From CANLBN01 sp047634655 (lineage in GTDB: Bacteria > Pseudomonadota > Gammaproteobacteria > Pseudomonadales > Cellvibrionaceae), in NCBI GenBank assembly GCA_047634655.1, contig JBLIHY010000023.1, forward strand, positions 1 through 25,375: a stretch of 25,375 bases of DNA, read 5' to 3'. Below are positions 7,975 to 15,174 of this stretch, one piece after another (the first letter of the stretch is position 1; each line of letters begins with the position of its first letter). The notes under the pieces are model-generated. The model did not search any database and was not told where the DNA came from. It was given only the letters and a program-made list of their open reading frames with translations. The position numbers were made by a program, and so were the translations under genes.

Positions 7975-8067
7975 GAGTGCATCACATCCTGTGATACGAG
8001 AATATTACTATTCTCTCTGGTCTTCATGACCTCTAAATAGACATCCAATGTCAATACTTCCGTGTAT
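7940..8067 (-). ncRNA. Candidate RsmY/RsmZ/CsrB-type CsrA-binding small RNA
   Basis: Read on the minus strand, about 128 nt fold into six successive hairpins. H1 is AUAC-ACGGAA-GUAU (8067-8054). H2 is GACAU-UGG-AUGUC (8052-8040), or GACA/UGUC with loop UUGGA. H3 is GGUC-AUGAA-GACC (8031-8019). H4 is GAGAAUA-GUAA-UAUUCUC (8015-7998). H5 is AUCACA-GGA-UGUGAU (7995-7981). H6 is a 12-bp terminator hairpin. H1 contains ACACGGAAGU, an exact match to the CsrA/RsmE consensus (A/U)CANGGANG(U/A), with GGA in a hexaloop. H2 and H5 present GGA followed by UGU on ACA/UGU-type stems, off the consensus by one nucleotide of spacing. Size, stacked GGA hairpins, terminal terminator and an upstream GacA-type element together match the RsmY/RsmZ class. 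There are only three GGA sites, fewer than in Pseudomonas RsmY/Z. The 5' end is inferred from the -10 hexamer. Confidence 0.65.
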
Positions 8068-8073
8068 GGCTCG

Positions 8074-8079
8074 ATAGTA
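8074..8079 (-). promoter_or_regulatory. Candidate -10 element for the sRNA
   Basis: On the minus strand TACTAT (8079-8074), within GATACTATC, would place initiation near 8067, at the foot of hairpin H1. No good -35 lies 17 bp upstream (TACCGC). That would suit an activator-dependent promoter but also makes the start uncertain. Confidence 0.4.
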
Positions 8080-8101
8080 TCAAAAATCGGTGGATGCGGT
8101 A

Positions 8102-8122
8102 TGTAGTCCATTTCGGATTACA
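8102..8122. promoter_or_regulatory. Operator-like dyad between the GacA-type box and the -10
   Basis: TGTAGTCC-N5-GGATTACA is an inverted repeat with 7 of 8 arm positions matching. It lies about 35-55 bp upstream of the predicted sRNA start, immediately next to the GacA-like element. It could bind a second regulator. No family is assigned. Confidence 0.35.
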
Positions 8123-8123
8123 C

Positions 8124-8141
8124 TGTGCGTTATTTCTCACA
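8124..8141 (-). promoter_or_regulatory. GacA/UvrY-type upstream activating sequence
   Basis: The minus strand reads TGTGAGAAATAACGCACA. The GacA box recalled for Pseudomonas rsm genes is TGTAAGNNATNNCTTACA, and for E. coli csrB TGTGAGAGATCTCTTACA. The match covers TGT(A/G)AG, the central AT, and C..ACA; only two right-arm positions (TT replaced by GC) differ. Its centre is about 65 bp upstream of the predicted start. The consensus is quoted from memory. Confidence 0.6.
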
Positions 8142-8240
8142 TATTTTTCACTTGCTTGGAGAGATTAGCTTAGGATGCAAGGTAAGTTCGATAACCACGA
8201 AAATATCTTGCACAGTAGATTTTTAGCATAAAATAAGCAA

Positions 8241-9911
8241 TCAAGTACCTTCAGTTTTTATCTGAATATTGCTTAAGTTTGCCGAGATTATGCGGTCGCG
8301 CCCCTTATTTTTGGCATTTCGCATAGCTTTTCTAGCGACTTCAATAAAATCAGTGAAGGCAGCGTCGGCGATTTGTGTGCTTTCATCAATAGTCTCTACT
8401 CCAGCACTGAAGGTGACCCGGATAAGTAGATCATCAATGGCTAAGGGCCAGGCATCCAGCTTTTTACGTAAACGATTCATGATGGAAATTGCCGACTCAT
8501 TGTTTTTTCCGGGAAATATAACTACAAAAGTATCACCGCTGTAACGAGTGATAATGTCTTCTTGGCTCAGGGTTTGGGTCAGAAAATTAGCAAACTCCTT
8601 TAAAACGCGATTGCCGACCGAGTTACCGAATTCTTGATTGATTTTTTTGAACGAGTCTAGATCAATAACCGCAATAGAAATGACATCGTGTTGATTGCGT
8701 AGCATACGAATGTACATCTTCGAGCCAATATTCTCCAAAAAGCGACGGTTGAATAAATTAGTTAATTGATCAGTGATCACATCGTGAAAGAAGCGTTCAA
8801 AAGGTTGCCAGGTGCGGCGTATCAGCACCCATCCAATCGCCAAAGACACCGCCAATATCAATAATGCGATAAGGGCGTTGCGGCTTTCCCCATGGCGTAT
8901 TTGAGCAAGGAAGCTATTTTCCAATACATAGGCACCTACAGTCCACTTCAGGCCACCCTGCGCGTCAAAAGGTAGGTACTCTAAGCGGTAGCTCTGGCCA
9001 TCGTGGCGAATATTTTCTGGTGCTGTTTTGCCATTGCCAGTTTTGGCTAAGGACTCAAAGAGAGCAACCGCTTGCCTTTCGATGGACAATACATCTTTGT
9101 TGCTATCGGCAACATCTGAGCTTTCCAAGTTCGATAAATGTGGGTTTGTCAGTATTTCGGGTGCGGCAATCATGTTTCCCGAGTCTGAGAATATGAAGAG
9201 AGAAACCGATTCGACTTTTTCAAGTGAGGATAAAAACTCTGATAAGCTGAGGAGCTGTACGTCCGCGCCAGTGACACCCAGTAAATTGCCATTTTCGTCG
9301 TAAACTGGAGTGGCTACGGTTATTTCCGGTGATATCGAAGAACCGACAACATTTAGATTTGTCGTGATCAAATTCCCTTCACTAACGGCTTTTTGATACC
9401 AAGTTTCTTCTTGAAACCACAATCCGTCTCCCGGATCCTGGTCTAATTCCACTGCATTCAAAGAATTATTCTGGTCAACATCTTCGTCGAGTCCACTTCC
9501 GATAATCTGGCTAACAAAACCGCTCTGCTTGCCGCGGCTAACGGAGTAGAAACCACCCCGCGCACTGGCGAAATAGATACTTGTTGTCTCCGGATTCGCC
9601 TCTAGTTGAGAGATAAAGTAGCTTTCCAACTGTTCTGTGTTTTCATTTAGTTCGAATACATTATTCGCAAGTAATTGCCCGCTAAGTTTTACGGGGCTGT
9701 AAGCTTTTTCCAGAAAACTCTGGGTATATCTTCTGGATTTATCCAGCGAGTTATCGAGCAGCTGAGAGAGCTGCTGATCGATACCGAGGCTAGTTGAAAG
9801 GTATGTTATAGATAGTATGAGTAAAACGGTAACCAACTGGAGGCCCATCAATAACAAGATGAGTCCTCGCCGAAGGGATTGTGCCTTTTTTTCGTTAGGA
9901 TCCAATGCCAT
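8241..9911 (-). CDS. Membrane dCache sensor with degenerate GGDEF domain
   Basis: The 556-residue product has a first membrane helix (about 15-37), a periplasmic double-Cache-like domain (about 40-340, with WYQKAVSEGNLITTNLNV and ITVATPVYDENGNLLGVTGA, typical of dCache ligand pockets), a second membrane helix (about 344-364) and a cytoplasmic GGDEF domain (about 375-540). The GGDEF core keeps DQLTNLFNRRF and the metal-binding DLDSFKKIN (about 417-425), but the signature is SGDTF (about 458-462), losing the fourth-position Glu. The upstream position where an inhibitory RxxD site would lie reads SQED. It may therefore be a weak or inactive diguanylate cyclase, perhaps a GTP or c-di-GMP sensor. 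It stands alone, just upstream of the predicted sRNA on the same strand. Confidence 0.88.
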   Translation of the reverse strand: MALDPNEKKAQSLRRGLILLLMGLQLVTVLLILSITYLSTSLGIDQQLSQLLDNSLDKSRRYTQSFLEKAYSPVKLSGQLLANNVFELNENTEQLESYFISQLEANPETTSIYFASARGGFYSVSRGKQSGFVSQIIGSGLDEDVDQNNSLNAVELDQDPGDGLWFQEETWYQKAVSEGNLITTNLNVVGSSISPEITVATPVYDENGNLLGVTGADVQLLSLSEFLSSLEKVESVSLFIFSDSGNMIAAPEILTNPHLSNLESSDVADSNKDVLSIERQAVALFESLAKTGNGKTAPENIRHDGQSYRLEYLPFDAQGGLKWTVGAYVLENSFLAQIRHGESRNALIALLILAVSLAIGWVLIRRTWQPFERFFHDVITDQLTNLFNRRFLENIGSKMYIRMLRNQHDVISIAVIDLDSFKKINQEFGNSVGNRVLKEFANFLTQTLSQEDIITRYSGDTFVVIFPGKNNESAISIMNRLRKKLDAWPLAIDDLLIRVTFSAGVETIDESTQIADAAFTDFIEVARKAMRNAKNKGRDRIISANLSNIQIKTEGT

Positions 9912-9989
9912 TTAATGCTCTTTTCATTTAGTGCTTGTGCCAAGTAAAACAGATGCGATCTCTGCTCGATGTCGGATTTTTGCCTATAT

Positions 9990-10005
9990 ATATTTTATAA
10001 AATAT
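9990..10005. promoter_or_regulatory. AT-rich perfect palindrome upstream of the GGDEF gene
   Basis: ATATTTTATAAAATAT is a perfect 16-bp palindrome in the 150-bp gap between ubiI and the GGDEF gene, about 80 bp upstream of the GGDEF start. It could be a repressor operator or simply the AT-rich promoter core of that minus-strand gene. No -35/-10 pair was fixed. Confidence 0.3.
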
Positions 10006-10061
10006 CGCGCCGATTTAGCATTTTTTAGGACGAAATTTCAAATTATGCCGAAGTCTCATAT

Positions 10062-11300
10062 TTATAATCCCATTGCCTGCTTTGCTAGCCAGTGTTTGGT
10101 TATTTTAGAACGGTTAACCAGGTTCAAACCTGTATTTCGCGCCCAGCGAATAACCGGGTCGCGGTGGCCAAAGAGTCGCTTTAATGCTTCCATAATCAAC
10201 ATAGCTTCTAAATTATGTTTTTTTCTATGGCGCTGGTAACGACGGAGAATAGAAGGATCGGTTAGCGCAAGACGGCGCTCTAAGGCGCGCTCAATTTCCA
10301 TGACCAGAGCTTGAATATCGAAGAAACCTAGGTTTACTCCCTGGCCAGCTAACGGATGTATAGTGTGCGCCGCATCGCCTACCAATGCAACCTGGGGGGC
10401 GACGTAATCAATCGCGTGGCGTTGTACAAGTGGGAAGCTTCTTCGCCGGTCAACTTGAACAATCTCTCCGAGACGCCAACCGAAAGCTTTGCCCAGCTGC
10501 TGTTTGAATTCTTGGTCCTCTAGAGCCATTAAATGCTCAGCTACCTCGGTTTCCACCGACCAGACGATTGAGCAGTATTTCTCCGAGGCATCTCCCAGGG
10601 GTAGGAAGGCCAGAGGTCCGGTCGGCAGAAAGCTTTGCCAAGCTGTATTTTGGTGAGAGTGTTCGCACTCGACACTCGTTACGATGGCATTGTGTCCATA
10701 TTCCCAGGAGCGGATTGGCATGTTGAGTTGACGCCGAATAGTAGAGTGAGCCCCGTCGGCGGCGATAACCAGATCTGCCTTGATCTTGGTCCCATCGGAT
10801 AAAACCAGGCGCTTTTTCTCGATATTATCTGTAGCGATCGTCTCTACAGTGACAATAGATTGATGACGAATAACTGTTACAGCTTCGCTCTTATGCAGAC
10901 AGGCCCGTAGTTCATTTATTAACAGGCTGTTTTCAACGATGACTCCTAGGTAAGACTGATTGAGTTCCTGTGCACTGAACTCGATATGGCCAGTACCTTC
11001 ATCGTCCCAAACTACCATATGCTGATAGTGGCAAACGCGCTGAGCTTCGAGGCCGGACCAGATGCCGATTTCGTTCAGAATACTGATGGAATGTTGTGAC
11101 AGAGCCATTACTCGAGGATCAAAGTAGGGTGGTTGAGCCTGGAGGTCCGGAGTTTGCGGCACATCATTTTGGTCGATCAGTACAACACTCAGAGTTCTAT
11201 TCCGACATTTTTTCAGTAACAGAGCGGCGAAAGCCGCGCCGATCACTCCCGCCCCGGCAATGGCAATATCGCATTCCAATTCAAGTGGGGATTCCGACAT
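10062..11300 (-). CDS. ubiI: UbiH/UbiF/VisC-family FAD hydroxylase, probably UbiI
   Basis: The 412-residue flavoprotein monooxygenase has the N-terminal dinucleotide fold (IAGAGVIGAAFAA, Gly16-x-Gly18-x-x-Gly21), the mid-protein NAD(P)H/FAD motif DGAHSTIRRQ and the C-terminal FAD motif LVGDAAHTIHPLAGQGVNLG. In E. coli UbiI (VisC) performs the C5 hydroxylation of 2-octaprenylphenol in ubiquinone synthesis. Assignment to UbiI rather than UbiF or UbiM rests on its place as last gene after ubiH in the conserved pepP-ubiH-ubiI order. Its start overlaps the ubiH stop by one base (TGATG), so translation is probably coupled. Confidence 0.85.
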   Translation of the reverse strand: MSESPLELECDIAIAGAGVIGAAFAALLLKKCRNRTLSVVLIDQNDVPQTPDLQAQPPYFDPRVMALSQHSISILNEIGIWSGLEAQRVCHYQHMVVWDDEGTGHIEFSAQELNQSYLGVIVENSLLINELRACLHKSEAVTVIRHQSIVTVETIATDNIEKKRLVLSDGTKIKADLVIAADGAHSTIRRQLNMPIRSWEYGHNAIVTSVECEHSHQNTAWQSFLPTGPLAFLPLGDASEKYCSIVWSVETEVAEHLMALEDQEFKQQLGKAFGWRLGEIVQVDRRRSFPLVQRHAIDYVAPQVALVGDAAHTIHPLAGQGVNLGFFDIQALVMEIERALERRLALTDPSILRRYQRHRKKHNLEAMLIMEALKRLFGHRDPVIRWARNTGLNLVNRSKITKHWLAKQAMGL

Positions 11301-12544
11301 CAGCGCACCCCAATCATTATTTGGCCGAACTGGCCTTTTATCGGCGATAGAAAATTCATCCCTATCAGGCCCAGCTGGCGAACCATGGAATGGAATGCAG
11401 ATCGGGTAGAAAATAGTTTCACCAGATGATTAGTGAGATCAATAGTTAATCGTTGATCGTGAATCTGTCTATTCAAGTAAGTATTTAATTGAGTAAAAGA
11501 GCCAAAAGCTTCTGTACCATTAGGTGCTTGCAGGACGGTAGCTAGGCATTGGCAACCCCTCAGGGCCAGATTAAAACCCTGGCCAGCAACAGGATGGATG
11601 AAATGTGCGGCGTTACCCATAACGACCAGGTGAGAGCGCACTTGCTCATTCGCCTCGACAAGGCGTAGCGGGTAAATGGAGTATTCTCCCATGGCTGAGA
11701 TAATCCCCGCTCGATAACCAAAAGTCTGTTGCAGAGCTTGAGTTAACTCGCCTCTAGTCAGCGATCTTGCTGCATCTGGATCTTTTAGCGTCCAAACTAC
11801 GGTCCCGCGGTGCTGGCCCTGCCAGTCGGGTAGTGGCAGCAAAGCCAGGGGGCCTTCGGAAGTAAAGCGTTCGTAGGCCACGCCTTGGTGAGGCCGATCC
11901 AGGGAAACGTTAGCGACCAGAGCCGACTGCCCGTAATCATGGATTTTTGTATCAATACCGAGAATCGTGCGCAACGGCGAGTCGGCTCCATCGGCAATAA
12001 TGAGTAAATCTGGGGTGAGTGTTTGTCGTGCGCCCCCTGTCTCTATCACAATTTCGTAGCCACCACTTACTGCATTGGCAGATAAGGTTTTCGCAGGCGT
12101 TACAACTTTGATGGGGAGATTCCTGAGAGATTGTGCCAACACTTGTCCCATCCAACGGTTGGGGAGTACGTAGCCTAAAGCCGGGAGATGGAATTCCTCC
12201 GCCGTCAGCGTCAATCCCCCAAAATGGTCTTTGTCGGAGACATGAACGGTGTTGATGGCCGTTGCTCTGTGCGATAGTTTTTCCCAAATCCCGAGGTGTT
12301 CAAATAAGGCGGCGCTAGTAGCGCTCAGCGCGGTGGAGCGCTCATCGAAACTGGTTTGCGATTGCAGGGGGGCGTCTGACTCCGGGAGGGATGTTTGCTC
12401 GATGAGGGTAACTGAACAAGGAATGGAGGAGTGCTCCAACAGCAGTGCCAGACTGATGCCTACCATGCCGCCTCCGACAATAACAATTTCTGTGTTAACT
12501 CCCTTTCTTTCCGCCTTGTTTTTTTGGGATACGTTCATCGACAT
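11300..12544 (-). CDS. ubiH: 2-octaprenyl-6-methoxyphenol hydroxylase UbiH
   Basis: The 414-residue paralogue of the next gene has IVGGGMVGISLALLL near the N-terminus (about 22-36), ADGADSPLRTILG in the middle and VVMGNAAHFIHPVAGQGFNL as FAD motif. The GNAAx variant, in place of GDAAH, also occurs in E. coli UbiH and helps separate the two paralogues. UbiH hydroxylates C1 of the quinone precursor under aerobic conditions. The ribosome binding site AAGG lies shortly before ATG 12544, and pepP ends 19 bp upstream. The N-terminal extension of about 17 polar residues before the fold is longer than usual. Confidence 0.88.
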   Translation of the reverse strand: MSMNVSQKNKAERKGVNTEIVIVGGGMVGISLALLLEHSSIPCSVTLIEQTSLPESDAPLQSQTSFDERSTALSATSAALFEHLGIWEKLSHRATAINTVHVSDKDHFGGLTLTAEEFHLPALGYVLPNRWMGQVLAQSLRNLPIKVVTPAKTLSANAVSGGYEIVIETGGARQTLTPDLLIIADGADSPLRTILGIDTKIHDYGQSALVANVSLDRPHQGVAYERFTSEGPLALLPLPDWQGQHRGTVVWTLKDPDAARSLTRGELTQALQQTFGYRAGIISAMGEYSIYPLRLVEANEQVRSHLVVMGNAAHFIHPVAGQGFNLALRGCQCLATVLQAPNGTEAFGSFTQLNTYLNRQIHDQRLTIDLTNHLVKLFSTRSAFHSMVRQLGLIGMNFLSPIKGQFGQIMIGVR

Positions 12545-12563
12545 TGATCTTGCCTTGCTGCTA

Positions 12564-13898
12564 TTAATGCTTGTGATTGTTGCGCATCAAATGTTCTAGG
12601 TCTTCTACTGTTTTGGGAACATCTGCCGATAAAATATCGTAGCCATCCCGAGTGATGAGTACATCATCTTCAATGCGCACCCCGATACCGCGCCATTTTT
12701 TGGGCACATCATTATCTTCCGGTGCAATGTAAATGCCTGGCTCAACAGTCATTACCATACCTGCTTCTAGCAGACGCCATTGGCCATCGATCTTGTAATC
12801 GCCGACATCGTGAACATCCATACCCAACCAATGGCCGATGCGATGCATGTAAAATCGTTTGTATTCTCCCCGCTCGATTAAGTCCTGCACATCGCCCTTG
12901 AGTAAGCCTAATTCCACCAGCCCAGAAGTAATTACCTGTACGGATATTTCGTGGGGATCATTCCAGTGATTGCCGGGCTTCACCGCTTCAATGGCAGCGT
13001 CCTGGGCGTCCAGAACCAGTTGATAAATAGCCTTCTGTTCTGGAGAAAATTTGCCGTTAACTGGAAAAGTCCGAGTGATGTCAGAGGCATAATTTTCCAA
13101 CTCACAGCCGGCATCAATCAACACCAGATCACCGTTTTTCATTTGCCGACAATTATCTACGTAATGCAGAATACAAGCGTTTTTCCCGCTGCCCACAATG
13201 GAATTGTAGGCTGGAAAGCGAGCGCCCGACTGAGCAAAGGCGTGCAAAATCTCAGCCTCTAACTGATATTCGTACATGCCGGGCTCGCATGCTCGCATTG
13301 CGCGACAGTGGGCCTCAGCCGATATCGCCGCCGCTTGGCGCATGATGTCGCGCTCGGCAGTGCGTTTAAACAAGCGTTGCTCATGAAGAAGATGGTCTAG
13401 GTAGAGAAATTCTCCTGGAGGGGCGGCGCCGGAACGAACCATGGCGCGAAGACTATTAACCCAGCTCATAACCTGTTGGTCAAAGTGCTGGTTACGCCCC
13501 AGAGAGTAATACAGACGCTGGCGGCCTTCCATCAATCCAGGAAGGATGTCATCGATATCGCTAATTGGAAAAGCATCGTCCATACGATATTGTCGGCAGG
13601 CCCCCTCGGGCCCGGCGCGATAACCGTCCCATGTTTCCCGCAGTGGATCGCGGTCTCGACAAAATAGGATGCTTTCACCGTGCTCACGCCCCGGCGCAAG
13701 AACCAACACAGACTCCGGCTCAGGAAAACCGCTCAGATAGTAAAAATCACTGTCTTGCCGGTAGGGGTAATCGGTATCGCGATTGCGTATCTTGGGTTCA
13801 GCCGATGGTAGTATGGCGATACTGTCGGGCTCCATGTGTTCCATCAGCGCCTGACGACGACGGGAGAATTCGGATTTGGGTATCGTCTTGTGGGGCAT
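12564..13898 (-). CDS. pepP: Xaa-Pro aminopeptidase PepP
   Basis: The 444-residue M24B metallopeptidase removes N-terminal residues that precede proline. It has the N-terminal creatinase-like domain (about 1-175, with YPYRQDSDFYYLSGFPEPES) and the pita-bread catalytic domain. All five dimanganese ligands are present: Asp262 (LIDAG), Asp273 (ASDITRTF), His356 (HRIGHWLGMDVHD), Glu386 (TVEPGIYI) and Glu410 (GVRIEDDVLI). Length is close to E. coli PepP. It follows the ygfB-family gene by 2 bp and precedes ubiH, the standard gammaproteobacterial order. Confidence 0.97.
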   Translation of the reverse strand: MPHKTIPKSEFSRRRQALMEHMEPDSIAILPSAEPKIRNRDTDYPYRQDSDFYYLSGFPEPESVLVLAPGREHGESILFCRDRDPLRETWDGYRAGPEGACRQYRMDDAFPISDIDDILPGLMEGRQRLYYSLGRNQHFDQQVMSWVNSLRAMVRSGAAPPGEFLYLDHLLHEQRLFKRTAERDIMRQAAAISAEAHCRAMRACEPGMYEYQLEAEILHAFAQSGARFPAYNSIVGSGKNACILHYVDNCRQMKNGDLVLIDAGCELENYASDITRTFPVNGKFSPEQKAIYQLVLDAQDAAIEAVKPGNHWNDPHEISVQVITSGLVELGLLKGDVQDLIERGEYKRFYMHRIGHWLGMDVHDVGDYKIDGQWRLLEAGMVMTVEPGIYIAPEDNDVPKKWRGIGVRIEDDVLITRDGYDILSADVPKTVEDLEHLMRNNHKH

Positions 13899-13900
13899 AA

Positions 13901-14512
13901 TTAATGTAACTTGTGTCCGTAGTCAGCGCTCTTTGTCTGCACTGGCTTAACCGTTGCTAGTTGATGATCTTCGTAAAAGCTCATAGCTACCATCCGCACA
14001 TACTCGACTAGCTCAAAATAATTCGTCTCTTGCTGTTCTGGCGATTCGTTGTCACTGTTATCCACTGTTGCCTGGACGATAGCCGCCAAATCGCGGAGCG
14101 CATCGGCATGTAGAGAAGAAAATTGTGTGTTGGGATCAATGCCCGCGCTGCCAAATCCACTTAAAAAGCCATGGCACCACTGTGAAAGCGCTTCGACGCG
14201 TTGGTCTAGATCGCTATCGTCCTCGGGTAAATAAGGCTGTAGATGGTAATCTCTAGAGCCTAGCTGGTCTTGGGTGGTTTTCAGCAGAGTCATCGTTTGC
14301 TCCAGTGCCTCTGGATCCGGCGGTTCGGTGGTATCTAACAGCTCCCAGGCAAGTTTCTGCCATTTTTCCTCGCTGTGCTGTGCTCCACCGCAAAGCTTTC
14401 CGCAGAGCAGTCCATGTAATTCAGCGGGGCTGTTGAGTGCGCCAGACGGCAATAATAGATCACAAAAATCGTCGAATGCTAATAAATCGGAAGTTTGGCT
14501 CACGTCATCCAT
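13901..14512 (-). CDS. ygfB: YgfB/YecA family protein (UPF0149)
   Basis: The 203-residue acidic, helical protein has the family motifs SPAELHGLLCGKLCGG (about 27-42) and LSQWCHGFLSGFG (about 109-121), followed by FELVEYVRMVAMSFYEDH near the C-terminus. YgfB-family proteins lie upstream of pepP in many gammaproteobacteria. In Pseudomonas aeruginosa YgfB modulates AlpA-dependent expression of an AmpD amidase; whether that applies here is unknown. It is the first gene of the minus-strand ubi operon. The zapA, 6S RNA and 5-FCL genes that often sit on its other side were not found. Confidence 0.88.
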   Translation of the reverse strand: MDDVSQTSDLLAFDDFCDLLLPSGALNSPAELHGLLCGKLCGGAQHSEEKWQKLAWELLDTTEPPDPEALEQTMTLLKTTQDQLGSRDYHLQPYLPEDDSDLDQRVEALSQWCHGFLSGFGSAGIDPNTQFSSLHADALRDLAAIVQATVDNSDNESPEQQETNYFELVEYVRMVAMSFYEDHQLATVKPVQTKSADYGHKLH

Positions 14513-14727
14513 CTTTTGAGTTAATAACTTTTAGTTTGAGATAAGTAAAACCATTATCCGCTATATGAGAGCGTTTTGGGAGTTTCACGGGTGGATCTCA
14601 TTGAAAAACAGATCCTAGGTTCTAATCAGTTGGACAATTATGTAGTTGATGCCATTGCTACTGAGTCGAGAATAAATAATAACCTGAAGTTTCAAATAGA
14701 CTGTAAATACTTGCTGTGCGTTCTACG

Positions 14728-14821
14728 TTGCTTGCAGGGACGCGCTTTAAGTAGCGAGAGCAAGATGCGACAAGCTTCGCGTGGTGTCTCTAGAGAGCTG
14801 AAATTTAGGGTATTCTTCGCA
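14728..14821 (+). repeat. Degenerate dispersed repeat, copy B
   Basis: Partner of 4247-4339. This copy starts TTGCTTGCAGGGACGC, continues with AAGATGCGACAAG and ends TGAAATTTAGGG then TCGCA. Translated in one frame it gives CLQGRALSSESKMRQASRG without stops, whereas copy A has stops in the equivalent frame. Coding function is therefore unlikely to be what preserved the similarity. Confidence 0.6.
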
Positions 14822-14905
14822 CCTATCTTAATTATTGGATTATTAGACAAAAAGTAAAATAATTTGAGATCAAAAATCTATATGTATGATCGCTGTGACT
14901 TTCAC

Positions 14906-14911
14906 TATAAT
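14906..14911 (+). promoter_or_regulatory. Candidate -10 for a long hisB leader
   Basis: A perfect TATAAT lies in TTCACTATAATGTC, but the hexamers 16-18 bp upstream are poor. If used, transcription would begin near 14918 and leave a leader of about 255 nt before hisB that contains all the dyads described below. Confidence 0.25.
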
Positions 14912-14961
14912 GTCGATATTTTGATCAACACGTCTGTTCTAAAGCTGGTCGAGTATATTTG

Positions 14962-15022
14962 TTACTTCACTTCGCCCGCGGTTTTCCTGCTAAAAAGTGG
15001 GAGATCATCGATAGTGAAGTAA
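14962..15022 (+). promoter_or_regulatory. Long-range stem in the hisB upstream region
   Basis: TTACTTCACT (14962-14971) and AGTGAAGTAA (15013-15022) are perfect 10-nt inverted repeats. Inside, CCCGC and GTGGG can extend the fold. A direct repeat ATCATCGA (15004-15011 and 15022-15029) overlaps the right arm. It could be an RNA element or a pair of protein sites. Confidence 0.4.
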
Positions 15023-15051
15023 TCATCGAACTGGTCAGTTGAAATTGATGT

Positions 15052-15063
15052 TTGATGCATCAA
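15052..15063. promoter_or_regulatory. Palindrome upstream of hisB
   Basis: TTGATGCATCAA is a perfect 12-bp palindrome about 110 bp before the hisB start. It is operator-like in form; no regulator is assigned. Confidence 0.25.
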
Positions 15064-15106
15064 GCTCCCCAGGTCTTCATCGGGCCGGAGAGTCGCAGAT
15101 CTCACG

Positions 15107-15155
15107 ACCACTGTTTTAGAGTGGTTCACAAAATTAAAATCCCTTAATTAGGGAT
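15107..15155 (+). promoter_or_regulatory. Two small hairpins just before the hisB ribosome binding site
   Basis: ACCACT-GTTTTAG-AGTGGT (15107-15125) and ATCCCT-TAATT-AGGGAT (15139-15155) are perfect 6-bp stems. The second ends 10 nt before the GGAG of hisB. Neither is followed by a T-run, so they are not classical terminators. Confidence 0.35.
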
Positions 15156-15174
15156 ATGTTTGCTGGAGAATTTC

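Larger units (their letters stand above)
14513..15174. other. Long divergent intergenic region between ygfB and hisB
   Basis: About 660 bp without a credible gene. It carries copy B of the dispersed repeat (14728-14821), a TATAAT at 14906-14911 without a good -35, and then a series of dyads up to the hisB ribosome binding site. A 93-codon open frame (14576-14857) runs across the repeat but has no good ribosome binding site and looks like repeat-derived noise. I looked for 6S RNA, tRNA and a histidine-rich leader peptide and saw none. Confidence 0.6.

Noticed and set aside
7981..7995. TCACA/TGTGA dyad considered as a CRP site
   Set aside because: The half-sites are in reversed order with a 3-bp spacer; CRP needs TGTGA-N6-TCACA. 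The dyad fits better as hairpin H5 of the predicted sRNA.
14576..14857. 93-codon plus-strand open frame upstream of hisB
   Set aside because: No convincing ribosome binding site, it spans the dispersed repeat, and the other repeat copy has stops in the equivalent frame.
15001..15174. Histidine-operon attenuator with leader peptide
   Set aside because: No start codon followed by a run of His codons was found and the hairpins lack T-runs.
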